Shown: piece by piece, positions 20,321 through 32,334 of the stretch
Numbering within the stretch: the first letter of the stretch is position 1
Layout: each line of letters opens with the position of its first letter
Assembly (NCBI GenBank): GCA_014218235.1
Contig: CM024766.1
Coordinates: forward strand, 67,073,207 to 67,137,206
Source: Colocasia esculenta
Taxonomy: Eukaryota; Streptophyta; Magnoliopsida; Alismatales; Araceae
Reading direction: 5' to 3'
DNA length: 64,000 bases
The notes under the pieces: generated by a model
What the model was told of the DNA's origin: nothing
The model's database searches: none
Seen by the model: the letters and a program-made list of their open reading frames with translations, nothing else
Program-made: the position numbers and the translations under genes

Positions 20321-20980
20321 GTGATCAAAGTCAAAAGCATAGCCACTACCCACACAGTCGATGCCATCAATGACACTCTGCTTCTAGCTGTATGGCCTGC
20401 CAACAAGCCTGTTGTCTCAGTGCTGAACATCAATTATCCTTGGGCCTACTCATTCCATTCTAAACAAGAGGCCAGTCCTGCACAAGTCAATGCAGTCAAG
20501 AGGAAGGTGCTGCTAAACACTATGGGGTGGCAGATCATGATGAAGCTAGGCTACGAAGAAGGAAAAGGCCTAGGGGCAGAACTACAAAGAATTACCAAGC
20601 CTATTCCGGACATTGAGATGAAAAGCCGATGGGGACTTGGTTACAAGGATAAGTCCAAGACATGGTCATCTAGCACATCCACCCTCAAGGTCGATCGCAA
20701 ACCACTCACATGGACACTATGGTGTCACTTTACTAGAGGTCCAACCCAACCGGGATACAACACTGTGGTGGTCAAGGCAGAGCTGTCACAACATGAGGTG
20801 CATGGCAAGAATTTCTCCCGACACATGGCCTCTATGCTCACATATAAGGCACTAGAAACACTCCGCCCAGGAAAGAGAAGGAAGACCGGGGACCCAGAGG
20901 CTGAATGGTACCGCTGGTTTGATATAGAAGACATCACTATAGCCTTTAGTCGCTTATTCTGGGAGGAAGAGAGAACATAG
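20321..20980 (+). pseudogene. Tat B G-patch segment
   Basis: GWQIMMKLGYEEGKGLGAEL at about 20527-20586 is the G-patch core, followed by RWGLGYKDKS and then TWTLWCHFTRGPTQPGY. It ends with an acidic EAEWYRWFDIEDITIAF segment. One open frame of 219 codons, closed by TAG at 20978. Equivalent to 10390-10900 in A and 47122-47530 in C. Confidence 0.8.
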
Positions 20981-21735
20981 CCACCAGCTGCAGCCAAACT
21001 TCTAGATCCACCCACATCCATCACATCCAAAAGGCAGCTAATGAGTGAAACCATAGATGTAGGAGAGCCAGACATTCCCTACGAAGAAGGGAAGACAGTG
21101 GATGAGCTGTGGAGGGGCACATGCCTGGCCATCCATCCATCACTCCTGTGCTCCCTCCTTCCAAGCCTTGTCCCTTCATCCCCTCCCTTACTCATCCAAT
21201 TGTCTCCTCAACTCCTGACAGCTGCGCACAACATCCTCACTCCTGACCTCCCACCTTCAGTCCTCTTTGCTCTGCAATCTGATCTGAGCGACCATGAGTT
21301 CACTCTCTCGTGCTGCATGCTCTCCACTGATCCCCCCCAAAAAAATTGCCATTCTTCAAATGCATATTGAGGTCGAGGAGCCGGCATACCTCCTTCACCC
21401 TCCTGATCAGGGGCACCCCTCAACTAGGGCTTCCTCTCCTGCTCCTTCATTAGGATCCATTCTCTTCGAGGACCCCATGTCCTCCACTAGTCCTGTAGCG
21501 TCGTCTAGTCAAGTAGAGTCGTCTAGGTTAGAAGAGTCTAGTCTTAGCTTAGGTGAGTCTATGGTAGAGAGTCAGGTCAACCCAACACCTGCCGAGTCCA
21601 AACGTCGCCCTAGGAAGCAACGGGGCAAGGCTATTCCTCGGAGATACCTTCAAGAGTTAGCTTGGCGATGTCAAGCATTGTTGCTAATAGAGGAGTTCAC
21701 AAAGGACGCGTTGGTGTTAGAAGAAGAGATTGAGT
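20981..21735 (+). other. Tat B spacer between G-patch and RT
   Basis: Pro/Ser/Leu-rich frames with no domain. There is no tandem repeat like those of A and C here. The final part KRRPRKQRGKAIPRRYLQEL (21601-21660) matches a basic segment in C at 48545. A TAG at 21735 precedes the conserved acidic DDGFGVYEI phrase. Confidence 0.5.
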
Positions 21736-22704
21736 AGGATGGGGTGTTCATAGATGACGGGTTTGGCGTCTATGAGATCATGAATGATGAGGACCCAATC
21801 GATGAAGAGGATGGCGAAGTAGATGACACTGCCGAGATGTACGCTAGTGGGGTAAGAAGGTTTGATGAACCTACAACGGCGGTGGATGAACCTACTAAGG
21901 AAGTCAATCTTGGAATAGAAAAAGATCCTAGGATTGTGATTATTTCAGCTAACCTCCCTCCTGATGAAGAAGAGGAACTGGTGTAAATTCTAAGGGAGTA
22001 CAAGGATACATTTGCCTAGTCGTATAAGGACATGCCCGACCTAGACCCATCACTAGTGGAGCACTGACTCGTGTTGAAAGAAGGGGCAAAGGCCATAAAG
22101 CAAAAACTTAGAAGGTTGCACCCACTTATGGCCCTGAAGATGAAGGACGAAGTAGACAAACTCCACAAGGCTAGATTCATCAGGGTAGTGCTTTATCCAA
22201 ACTGGGTGGCAAATATAGTCCCGGTCATGAAGAAGGATGGAAAGGTCAGAATCTGCATTGACTTCCAGGACCTAAATATTGCATGTCCAAAAGATGACTT
22301 TTCGCTTCCTCACATTGATGTACTAATTGATAACACCACTGGGTATGAAACCCTCTCATTCATGGATGGATATTCAAGCTATAACCAGATCCGTCTAGCT
22401 CCTGAGGATCAAGAGAAAACATCCTTCACCATGCCCTGGGGTACATACTGGTATGTAGTCATGCCATTTGGGCTAAACAATGCCGAGGTTACCTATCAAA
22501 GGGCGATGATGGTTATCTTCCACGATATGATGCATGTCTATGTAGAAGTGTACATGGATGATGTTTTGGTGAAGTCAAGAACCCAGAGAGCACACCCCGA
22601 GATCCTCGCCAAGGTGTTGCAAAGATCAAGGGAGTACAAACTGAGAATGAATCCAAAGAAGTGTGTGTTCGGGGTATCATCAGGAACGTTGCTAGGCTTC
22701 ATAG
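21736..22704 (+). pseudogene. Tat B reverse transcriptase, 3' truncated
   Basis: IDDGFGVYEIMNDED at 21748, then RT motifs VVLYPNWVANIVPVMKKDG (22187), CIDFQDLNIACPKDD (22255) and YVEVYMDDVLVKS (22540-22578) with the catalytic YMDD. Stops at 22017 (Trp codon kept in A and C) and 22065 (Gln in A, Arg in C) disable it. RT ends at LLGFIV, where the M LTR starts at 22705; no RNase H or integrase remains. Confidence 0.88.
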
Positions 22705-23045
22705 TGTAAGATTGAATAGGTGGATGGATCAGATCTAGAAGGGGGGGGGTTGAATAGATCTGACACCAATTACTGCGAAAGCTTAAGCAATTTAAAATTA
22801 CTTCGAATCAAAGATCAATTCAAACAAACAATTTACTGATCTGAAGTGTGGGTGTGTGTAGATTTTGTGTGAAGCAATTAAACACTTAGTGTGAGAGTGA
22901 AATCCTATGCAAGCATCTAGCGCAGACAAGCAGATCAAACCATTGCACAAAGGATTTTTAGGTGGTTTGGAAATCACACCAGTGATTCCTACATCCACCC
23001 CTCACACAGTGAGGCTCCACTACTCAAAAGAGTACAACTCACACC

Positions 23046-23226
23046 GGAGCACGACGACTCCAAACACCCTTGAGCTCGATGGCTCAAACACACAACCTAG
23101 AGCACGACTCCAAAAACTGAGCACTATGGCTCAAACCACAACAGGAGCACAACGACTCCAAAATGAGCACGACTGCTCAAACCACACAGTGAGTGCGACG
23201 ACTCACAAACAAGAGCTCGATGGCTC
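23046..23226 (-). other. Stem-loop array in Sirevirus M LTR
   Basis: Stems at GGAG/CTCC (23046-23061), TTGAGC/GCTCAA (23070-23087), TGAGC/GCTCA (23118-23133), GGAG/CTCC (23144-23159), TGAGC/GCTCA (23164-23179), GTGAG/CTCAC (23189-23206) and GAGC/GCTC (23213-23226). Stem bases change in pairs, while the loops keep CACGACGA-like sequence. Counterpart of 3937-4190. Confidence 0.75.
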
Positions 23227-23724
23227 ACAAACTAGAGCTAGATCAAAGACAAAATAAATCAGATCCTCTAGCAATGATCTGATTCACAGACTCAATCGTA
23301 CATAGAAATCTGCACAGAACTTCATGCATAGATCTCACAGACGAAAGTGTGAAGAACACTCCAAGAAATGAGTAAAATAAACATAGATTGGATGTTCCTT
23401 GGTGAAGAGGTCTTGCAGAAGCTCGAATTGAAGAGACTTGAAAGAATTCGATGAAGATCCCCTTCAATTTGCGATGCTCTGCTCCACTGGCATCTGAATT
23501 GCCATAAACTCTTCTTCTGCTACTGCTCTTCAGTTGGATCTGCTTCCTTCCTCAGCACATCAAACTTCTCTCCAGAGATTGGCCTTGAATCCCACGTCCT
23601 TCCTCTTAAAAGGATGGCCTGCAGCTTCTGGAGATGGACCAAAACCTGGAAGAGCCCCTTTTGCTGCCCAAAAGTTTCTGGGAGTTGTATGGGCTTGCTT
23701 GCCTTTGGGGTACAAGGATCATGG

Positions 23725-23734
23725 GTATTTATAG
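23725..23734 (-). promoter_or_regulatory. LTR TATA box, Sirevirus M
   Basis: CTATAAATAC on the minus strand, identical to copy 1, and the same 118 bp from the first palindrome upstream. Confidence 0.8.
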
Positions 23735-23852
23735 CCCCATATGTCCATAAGGTGCCTTGGGGTGTATAGGCACGAAAATCTAGGTCAAATCCCTTGATTC
23801 CTAAGCAGCCACGTGTCCATAAAAATTCACATTTTTGAGCTTCAGACGAAGT

Positions 23853-24053
23853 GTGTCGACACACAGGCAGACTGTGTCGACACCACTGGCTACTGCTTCA
23901 GAACAGGCTTCTGGGATAGTGAACTAGTGTCAACACATAGGTGCACTGTGTCGACACCACAGGCAGACTGTGTCGACACACAGGCAGACTGTGTCGACAC
24001 CGCTGTCTACTACTTCAGAATAGGCTTCTGGGACAGTGAACTAGTGTCGACAC
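23853..24053. repeat. Phased palindrome array, Sirevirus M U3
   Basis: Seven sites at 23853, 23874, 23927, 23948, 23970, 23991 and 24044, with successive distances 21, 53, 21, 22, 21 and 53. Six are exact GTGTCGACAC; the one at 23927 reads GTGTCAACAC. One long spacer is missing relative to copy 1, which places two doublets back to back without breaking the 21-22-bp step. Confidence 0.95.
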
Positions 24054-24297
24054 CACTGTGACAGATTTGTGTAAACCTGAAAATATAAAGTGTAAACCAT
24101 TAATACAAGATATTATCATTAAAATGTGAGATATTAAACATCAAAAACATGTTGTTTAAGCATTGTTGTGATATGTATAAAATGTATAACATGTTCAATA
24201 TGTCATCATCAAAATCAAGGTATGAGTGATGTTCATTGGTCATCATTAAAGTACAACTTTAGGAAATTGGAAATTCCAAAACACACTCAACCCAACA

Positions 24298-25752
24298 TTC
24301 TCCCCCTTTTTGATGATGACAAAATATATGCACAATCTCCCAATAGCCTGACTCCCTTGACTGCAATAACTCCCCTAGACCATATTCACCCTTTGAACAA
24401 CTTTCTCCCATAAGAAACTTTCTCTCCTTTAAAGAACTTTCTCCCCCTTTTTGACAGCATTAAAAAGATAGATAAGATAGAGAAACAAAGATTGTAGGAG
24501 ATCAAGAAATGAAATGTAGAAAATGAATGGTCAGAAATGATCAAAATAAATGAGGTAAAGTGATATTGACATATGAGAGAAGTTATTGTGTGTTTGGTAT
24601 TGTGCAAGAAAGTTTAATCACAAAGACACACTCAACACAAGGTATTGCAAGATATAATGATCTGAATGTAGTTAAAATAATGATGCAAATGTGAAGTAAA
24701 GTGACCTATATGAGTGAGCAGAAGTATTTAACAAGGATGTTAGGATCTTTAATTTTAACACAATGTAGAATAATAGGTCTAAACTCAGTATACATGAACT
24801 TTATTAAGGTCTTAAGCTTTTCCATCCTGTCAATTTGATTTTCTTTCATTTTTTTTTTAAACTGGGAAAGAATACAAGAATAAATTAGTTAAATCTCACT
24901 TTTCAGTGCAAGAGATCACATTGATCAGATTCAAGACCTCCTGATTACTCAGTGGTTTAACTTTCATTATCTTATACAGAGTTGAAAATTTTGATTTCCA
25001 CTTTTTGACGCGAAACAAATCACTTTTTAGGTGAAATGGCCCGGTTACTCAGTGGTTCAAGAATTTGCATTGCTCTGTTCGTATCTTTCCATATTGTTGA
25101 TCATTTTCTTTTGATGTTTTGCAGGACTATGTTTGCTTTGACCAAAAAAGTCATGACTATGAATTTAGAAAAAGTATTCTTAACATGTGGTAAAAATGAA
25201 GCTTAAACATGCACATGTTAAATAGTAAAGTCACTCATATGCCTACAAGTGTTTTGCAAGTCATTTTCAAGACATTCAGTATTAAGATTGCTTAACCTTG
25301 AAATGATAATGAATCTTTGAAATTAAACTAAATTCATAATGAGTTTAGTTTCAATGTCTTAATTCTCTCAAAAGAAAATACCACAATGACTCAAAAATTC
25401 TGATGAGTTTGGGGTTCAAGATAGACAAGTAAGGTCAAGGAATGTGACAATGACTCCCCCTTTCATGTATCTCCCCCTCACAAGGTGAACATGATGATTA
25501 TTGAAGAAATAGGAATGGAATGAACAATAATGTTTTATTGAAAGACAAGGACTCCCCCTCAACAATTGCATACAAGACTCTTGATACTTGGCGGAGACAT
25601 ATACTCACGCATAGTGAAAGTGTCCAGACAAGCCTGACTTGTCTTTCTTCAAATCACCATTTGATATACCAAGAATACCAATGCAATGTGAGAGTGAGGA
25701 ATTTATTTGCAAGAACAGGAAGACTTTTATTTGTAGAAAGAGATAGAAGATA
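24298..25752 (-). other. Polypurine tracts and 3' non-coding region of Sirevirus M
   Basis: The main polypurine tract (minus-strand AAAAAGGGGGAGAA) abuts the LTR at 24298-24312. Further GGGGGAG tracts occur near 24430, 25452, 25472 and 25549, the multiple-tract pattern of Sireviruses. No supported gene; the sequence matches 1-1090 of copy 1. Confidence 0.75.
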
Positions 25753-26440
25753 TCAAGAATGTGGACATTTGTACAAACCAAGCTCTCTTCTTAAAGATGA
25801 GAATTTATTTTCTGGAAGAGGCTTAGTGAAAATATCTGCAATTCGTTTTTCAGTTTCAATGAAGTGAAGTTCAAAAGATTTCTTAGTGACCTCATCCCTT
25901 AGAAAATGATGTCTTATTTCAATATGCTTTGTTCGTGAATGCTGAATTGGGTTTTTAGACAAATTAATAGCACTAGTGTTATCACAAAAAATAGGAATAC
26001 AACCCAATTTGTGATTATAGTCCAGGAGCTGATGTTTCACCCAAAGAACTTGAGTGCCACAACAACCAGCCGCAACATATTCAGCCTCTGCAGTGGATAG
26101 AGCTACTGAATGTTGCTTTTTAGAAGCCCAAGAAATTAAGCATCCACCTAGATATAAACACGTCACTAGTACTTTTTCTATCAAGCTTACAACCAGCATA
26201 ATCAGCATCACAGTAAGCAGTTAAATCTAACTTGCAACCAGCAGGATACCAAATTCCAAGTTCACATGTTCCAACAAGATATTTAAAAATCATTTTGACA
26301 ACTAACATGTGACTTTCTTTAGGATTGGCTTGAAATCTAGCACACATACACACACTATACTGAATATCTGGTCTAGAGGTGGTGAGGTAAAGTAGAGAAC
26401 CAATCATACCTCTGTAGGTCTTTGGATCTACTGACTTACC
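25753..26440 (-). pseudogene. Sirevirus M RT C-terminus and RNase H
   Basis: Minus-strand reading enters at 26440 just after the nested insertion: GMIGSLLYLTTSRPDIQYSV, then the RNase H block AYCDADYAGCKLDRKSTS (26220-26170), STAEAEYVAAGCCG, DNTSAINLSKNP and HHFLRDEV, ending at IFTKPLPE and a terminal stop at 25753. A frameshift near 26120-26165 splits the RNase H. Its frame continues that of 39880-41071 across the nested element and its duplicated AAATG. Confidence 0.9.
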
Positions 26441-26445
26441 AAATG
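26441..26445. repeat. Target site duplication AAATG, left copy
   Basis: AAATG immediately left of the LTR start TGTCACGCC at 26446. The identical pentamer is at 39875-39879, right of the last LTR. A 5-bp duplication is typical of Ty3 integration. Confidence 0.95.
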
Positions 26446-27954
26446 TGTCACGCCCCGATATTTAGCAGCGGAATAAATACCGGGAGACATGAACGATACA
26501 AATAGACGTATCACAGTTGAGTAACGCAGAGTAACAATTACATATAACCACATATTTCAGATCATAATAACGTCATCAAAGGTACTCTTTATTCCATTTC
26601 AATCCACTAGTTAAAACCTTACATAGAAAGAACTCACTGAAAAGGGTTCATTATTCAAATATCAATGTTTCTCTAATACATCGACTACTCAAATGTCTAT
26701 TTCTAAACTGTCAACTCCTCATATAGTGGGTGCTCATCACTCTTGCCCGGCCCCATCGGACTCCACTGGTTCCTCATCACTACCTGAAAAGGGCAGGATG
26801 ATAGGGTGAGCGAACTAGCTCAGTAGGATTTACATCTCAATATCGTGTGGGCACTAATATACATGATTAACATTTTAATTAGGCAAGATATGAACATGTA
26901 TATGATGACAATGCATGCAATACTAACAGATTGAATAGCAGAGTAGAATAGATATCATAACAGGGCAAATGTCGAGTTGTATATACAATGGACAAATATT
27001 TCAAGAGTAGAATCGTATCAAAAGAGATTGGCCATATTCAAACAGATATCATGCGTTCACATGATCAGACGTATCATATCAAATCTTATCATATCATATC
27101 AGATCAAACTTATCATATCAAACAAAGGCACATTTTCACAATCTTGCGTGTTCGTTGTGCTATGCCAAGCACCAAGAGTCCATACTCCCGCGGTTAATAA
27201 GTACGTTGGGGCGCTCCTCCCCAGGACCATACAGGGCCCCTATTGCACAGGCATTGGTCAAATGGATCGAAGTCCCACGTTGTGCCGAACAAACATATTC
27301 ATATTATGGCCACAGAGTTTCAATGACAAGCTCATAGTAAAAGGAACATGATCATTCATAGAGTCAAGGTATGACAAATAGCTCAAGAGAACAAAAGGCA
27401 GTATAATGATGTATCATGTTTCATAATCCATTAATGTCTTGACATGAGGATGTTTCTAAAGACAGATCGTATACAGGACATGTGCTTTCTATCTCCAGGG
27501 TACTTCATGGTACAACCAGCTCAGCATCTATGTGGAAATCCATAGAGAGCGGAGACTTACGGAGGTCTTAAGGAAAAGGTCACTAGCCTTGCCGATTCAG
27601 AATGACCGACAGAGAGCTTTCAATTCCCCAAGGAGGGTGTGCCTTATTCGTGCAAATGTGTAAGTGACGAATCACGGATCTTTCCTAGCATGTATGCATA
27701 TGGACAATAATTAATTGAACACCGGAAAGCATGTAACTATTGAAACTCATATGCAAATCATGATATTAACGTCACTAACAAGTCCATACTAACATGTATT
27801 CATCCCCATATTCACATCATATTCTTATCATTTCAATTGACAATAGGAAAGATCACAAGATAATCCAATGAACATAAGGACAATCACAATTACACATTAG
27901 AATCATATTCGTATCATTACAATTTTTAAATCTCTAAATTTCCGAGGTGTTACA
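26446..27954 (-). repeat. LTR1 of three-LTR element (internally deleted)
   Basis: 1,509 bp, plus-strand TGTCACGCC...GTGTTACA. It matches LTR2 except for a deletion of about 1.63 kb equivalent to 32218-33852, with short AATTTTTAAA-like homology at the joint. The deletion removes the TATA box and the palindrome array. The short AT-rich repeat CATATCATATCA at 27076-27125 is present in all three LTRs. Confidence 0.9.
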
Positions 27955-27970
27955 TCCTACCCCACTTAAG
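27955..27970 (-). promoter_or_regulatory. Polypurine tract of internal 1
   Basis: Minus-strand CTTAAGTGGGGTAGGA next to LTR1. The matching tract at 33887-33902 reads CTTAAGTGGGGGAGGA, so this copy has a T interrupting the purine run. Confidence 0.8.
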
Positions 27971-30410
27971 AAATTTGGTCCCCAAATTTACACATAAAGG
28001 TGTAGTTCGTACCTGAGAATAGTTCTGGGTGGTTTTTCTTCATTCTTTCCTCTGTTTCCCAGGTAGCATTAGTAACTTCATCTCGACTCCATTGGACCTT
28101 CACCATAGGTATGGTACGATTCCTAAGTCGTTGAATCTTCCGATCCAACAGTTTGATCGGCTTCTCTTCATAAGTTAGGTCCTCCTGAATCTCCAAGTCC
28201 TCATGGTTGATTACATAGTCGGCATTGAATAAGTACTTCCTCAGCATGGATATGTGGAACACGTTATGCACGTTCGCCAGCTGTGGAGGTAGTGCAAGTC
28301 TATACGCCACCTGACCAATCCTTTCCAGGATTTCAAATGGCCCTATGAATCTGGGACTCAACTTTCCTTTGATCCCAAATATTTGTATTCCCCTTGAAGG
28401 TGAGACCTTCAAGAAAACATGTTCGCCAACCTGAAATTCTAGTTCTCTCCTTCTCTTGTCTGCATAACTCTTCTGCCTAGATTGTGCTATCTTTAGACAT
28501 TCCCAGATAATTTGAACCTTTCTAACAGTCGCCTCAATTAAGTCGGGTCCAACCCATTGGTTCTCCCCAACCTCTTCCCAACAAAGGGGTGATCTGCAAC
28601 TCCTGCCATATAAGGCTTCAAACGGCGCCATCTTAATACTTGCCTGATAGCTGTTGTTATATGCGAACTCCATCAGGTACAACTGATCATCCCATCGACC
28701 TCTAAAATCCAGCACCAGAGCACGAAGCATATCTTCCACAATTTGATTGGTCCTTTCAGTTTGTCCATCAGTCTGAGGATGGAAGGCAGTACTAAAGTTT
28801 AGTTTAGTACCCATTGCTGCTTGTAAACCCTTCCAGAAGTGTGAAGTAAATCTAGGGTCCTGATATGATATTATGCTAGATGGAACCCCATGCAATCTAA
28901 CTACTACCTTAACATATAGTGCAGCCAATACATCCACAGACCAGGTACTCTTAATCGGCAAGAAATGAGCCGACTTAGTCAATCTATCAACTCCTACCCA
29001 AATTGCATCCATACCACCCCTAGTCTTGGGCAATCCCATGATAAAGTCCATACCTGCTTCGGACGGCTGTCTTGTGAATGTCTTCTCCTTTGATCCTCAA
29101 TTGGTGATAGCCGGATCTGAGATCTATTTAAGAGAAGTATTTAGCTCCAGATAATTGATCAAACAACTCATCAATTCTTGGCAGGGGGTATTTGTTCTTG
29201 ATAGTTAACTGGTTTAGTTGTCTGTAATCTATACATAGCCTCATCGATCCATCTTTCTTCTTGACGAAGAGGACAGGTGCACCCCAAGGTGATGTACTTA
29301 GTCGGATGAAACCCTTCTCTAACAGTTCCATCAGTTGCTCTTTTAATTCCTTCAGTTCTGCGGGAGACATTCTATATGGTGCCCTTGATACTGGTGCTGC
29401 TCCAGGGACCAACTCGATGGTAAAATCGACCTCTCGCTCAAGAGGAATTTCTGGCAAGTCTTCTGGAAAAACGTCAGCGTACTCGCTGACAACATGGATG
29501 TCCTCAACTTTGACTTCCTTCTTTGTGATGACAACAGTAGCAAGAAAGGCTATACAACCTTTCCTCAACATCCTCTTGGCTTGTAATGCAGAGATAAGTG
29601 ACAATCTCCTGCGGTTTCTATCCCCTGTGAACACTAGTTTTGGGTAATGGCTAAAGGTTACCCGACTTCTCCTGCAGTTGATACTAGCCCCATGTTCAGA
29701 CAACCAATCTGCTCCGAGTATCACATCATACCCCTCCATATCCATACATATTAAATTTGCTGGTAGGTTTTGGGTGTCAATCATCACTTCACTGGATGGT
29801 ATATGGTTTGTAAGATTGGTGCCAGGACCAATCGGGGTTGACACAACTATTCCGGATTTCATTGGGACGGGTTTCATAGGTAGGGTGTCAACAAATGTTT
29901 GAGATATAAAGGAATGCATAGCTCCCGTATCAAAGAGAACATATGCGGGTCGGGAAAGAATAGTAAGTGTACCTTCCACGATACCTCCTTCTTCAGCAGC
30001 TTTAGGTTCCTGAATAGCTTGCAAGCGTCCTTGCCTCTTCTGTCCATTCAGACGCTTGTCCTAAGGGGCTTGCTCTTTCAGCATTGGGCAGTCCGAGATC
30101 CTATGGTCACGACTACCACAGCGCAGGCATCTCCCATGCGCTCTCCAGCATTGTTCAGACCGGTGACCAGCTTTGTCACAATGTTTGCACCTCTCTCCCG
30201 ATGTCACCACTATCTGCTTACCTAACTCCTTTGGCTTTTTATTAGCTGGTTCATTTACTCCGCCATTGGGCCTTTCTTCCCACTGGTCGGCTGATACCTT
30301 CCTATAGAAGACACGTGCTCCCTTTTCACAGATTTTCCCTTAATTCTTTCAGCAGTCTCCATGGCATCTTCCAGTAACTGAGCCTTGTAACTTACATTAT
30401 TTAGTTATTA
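27966..30410 (-). pseudogene. Chromovirus internal 1: gag end, protease, partial RT joined to integrase core and chromodomain
   Basis: Minus-strand order: gag tail with the LLEDA...ERIKGK motif (30390-30330) and zinc knuckles (about 30195-30085); protease with FDTGAMHSF and YDVILGADWLSEHG (29970-29690); RT N-terminal half with APVLFVKKKDGSMRLCIDYR (29285-29225). RT breaks off at 29054 and continues as integrase GMDFIMGLPKTRGG. Integrase has the DxDPRF and GQTERTNQ motifs, then KSYADKRRRELEFQVGEHVF, and ends in a chromodomain (VKVQWSRDEVTNATWETEE, 28100-28040). Missing: YxDD, RNase H, integrase zinc region. Stops include TAG at 30061, a CAG in internal 2. Confidence 0.9.
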
Positions 30411-30726
30411 ATAAAATTTTGGACTAAGCCCAAGTTTCTACCCAATCTCACCAGGTAGGTACAAAGTTCTTGACACAAGCTGAGGGTTATAATGACACTT
30501 ATCCTATCACTCCTAATTGCCTAGGACTTAGGGGAAACCCAGCTCGTTCGGCAGCCGTTAAGGTATTAAGTACCTTCAAGATATTAATATAAGTCAGTCA
30601 TCTAAATATATCACATGTGACTTCTATTCCCATGGTTCTACCCAAGCTCACATTAGGTACGACAGATTTTGACTCGTGTGATCTAGTTTCATCCTATGTT
30701 CCTATTCCCTTGTACCCTAAAGTTTA

Positions 30727-30740
30727 GGGCACTGATACCA
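30727..30740 (-). promoter_or_regulatory. Primer binding site of internal 1
   Basis: Minus-strand TGGTATCAGTGCCC, two bases from LTR2. Internal 2 has TGGTATCAGAGCCC, the standard initiator tRNA-Met match, so this copy carries one mismatch. Confidence 0.85.
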
Positions 30741-32334
30741 ACTGTCACGCCCTGATATTTAGCAGCGGAATAAATACCGGGAGGTGTGAACGATACAAAT
30801 AGACATATCACAGTTGAGTAACGCAGAGTAACAATTACATATAACCACATATTTCAGATCATAATAACGTCATCAAAGGTACTCTTTATTCCATTTCAAT
30901 CCACTAGTTAAAACCTTACGTAGAAAGAACTCACTGAAAAGGGTTCATTATTCAAATATCAATGTTTCTCTAATACATTGACTACTCAAATGTCTATTTC
31001 TAAACTGTCAACTCCTCATATAGTGGGTGCTCATCACTCTTGCCCGGCCCCATCGGACTCCACTGGTTCCTCATCACTACCTGAAAAGGGCAGGATGATA
31101 GGGTGAGCTAACTAGCTCAGTTGGATTTACATCTCAATATCGTGCGGGCACTAATATATGTGATTAACATTTTAATTAGGCAAGATATGAACATGTATAT
31201 GATGACAATGCATGCAATACTAACAGATTGAATAGCAGAGTAGAATAGATATCATTTCAGGGCAAATGTCGAGTTGTATATACAATGGACAAATATTTCA
31301 AGAGTAGAATCGTATCAAAAGAGATTGGCCATATTCAAATAGATATCATGCGTTCACATGATCAGACGTATCATATCAAATCTTATCATATCATATCATA
31401 TCAAACTTATCATATCAAACAAAGGCACATTTTCACAATCTTGCGTGTTCATTGTGCTATGCCAAGCACCAAGAGTCCATACTCCCGCGGTTAATAAGTA
31501 CGTTGGGGCGCTCCTCCCCAGGACCAGACAGGGCCCCTATTGCACAGGCATTGGTCAAATGGACCGAAGTCCCACGTTGTGCCGAATAAACATATTCATA
31601 TTATGGCCACAGAGTTTCAATGACAAGCTCATAGTAAAAGGAACATGATCATTCATAGAGTCAAGGTATGACAAAAAGCTCAAGAGAACAAAAGGCAGTA
31701 TAACGACGTATCATGTTTCATAATCCATTATTGTCTTGACATGAGGATGTTTCTAAAGACAGATCGTATGCAGGACATGTGCTTTCTATCTCCAGGGTAC
31801 TTCATGGTACAACCAGCTCAGCATCTATGTGGAAATCCATAGAGAGTGGAGACTTACAGAGGTCTTAAGGAAAAGATCGCTAGCCTTGCCGATTCAGAAT
31901 GACCGACAGAGAGCTTTCAATTCCCCAAGGAGGGTGTGCCTTATTCGTGCAAATGTGTAAGTGACGAGTCACGGATCTTTCCTAGCATGTATGCATATGG
32001 ACAATAATTAATTGAACACCGGAAAGCATGTAACTATTGAAACTCATATGCAAATCATGATATTAACGTCACTAACAAGTCCATACTAACATGTATTCAT
32101 CCCCATATTCACATCATATTCTTATCATTTCAATTGACAATAGGAAAGATCACAAGATAATCCAATGAACATAAGGACAATCACAATTACACATTAGAAT
32201 CATATTCGTATCATTACCATTTTTCAATGGGTTGATTTTTTTTAAGTCCATGCATACTATATAACATCATGCACATGCTAGTAGACATCATGTAATGATC
32301 AGACCCAAGATATGCATTTTTTTTTGCAAGGGTA

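Larger units (their letters stand above)
19612..22704 (+). mobile_element. Tat-lineage Ty3/gypsy fragment B (gag C-terminus to RT)
   Basis: Collinear with 46330-49650 of Tat C and 9700-13320 of Tat A. It begins in the Gln-rich end of gag and stops inside RT at the phrase LLGFIV, exactly where the LTR terminus of the Sirevirus M begins. So M probably inserted into B, and the rest of B has since been lost. Confidence 0.85.
22705..24297 (-). repeat. 3' LTR of Sirevirus M
   Basis: 1,593 bp, TGTAAG...CAACA, bordered on the right by a polypurine tract and on the left by Tat B. It aligns along its length with 3606-5377. It holds a stem-loop array (23046-23226), a TATA box (23725-23734) and a palindrome array (23853-24053) in the same order and spacing as copy 1. 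Confidence 0.92.

Noticed and set aside
27076..27125. CATATCATATCA microsatellite as an independent locus
   Set aside because: Present at the same place in all three LTRs of the chromovirus, so it is part of the LTR.
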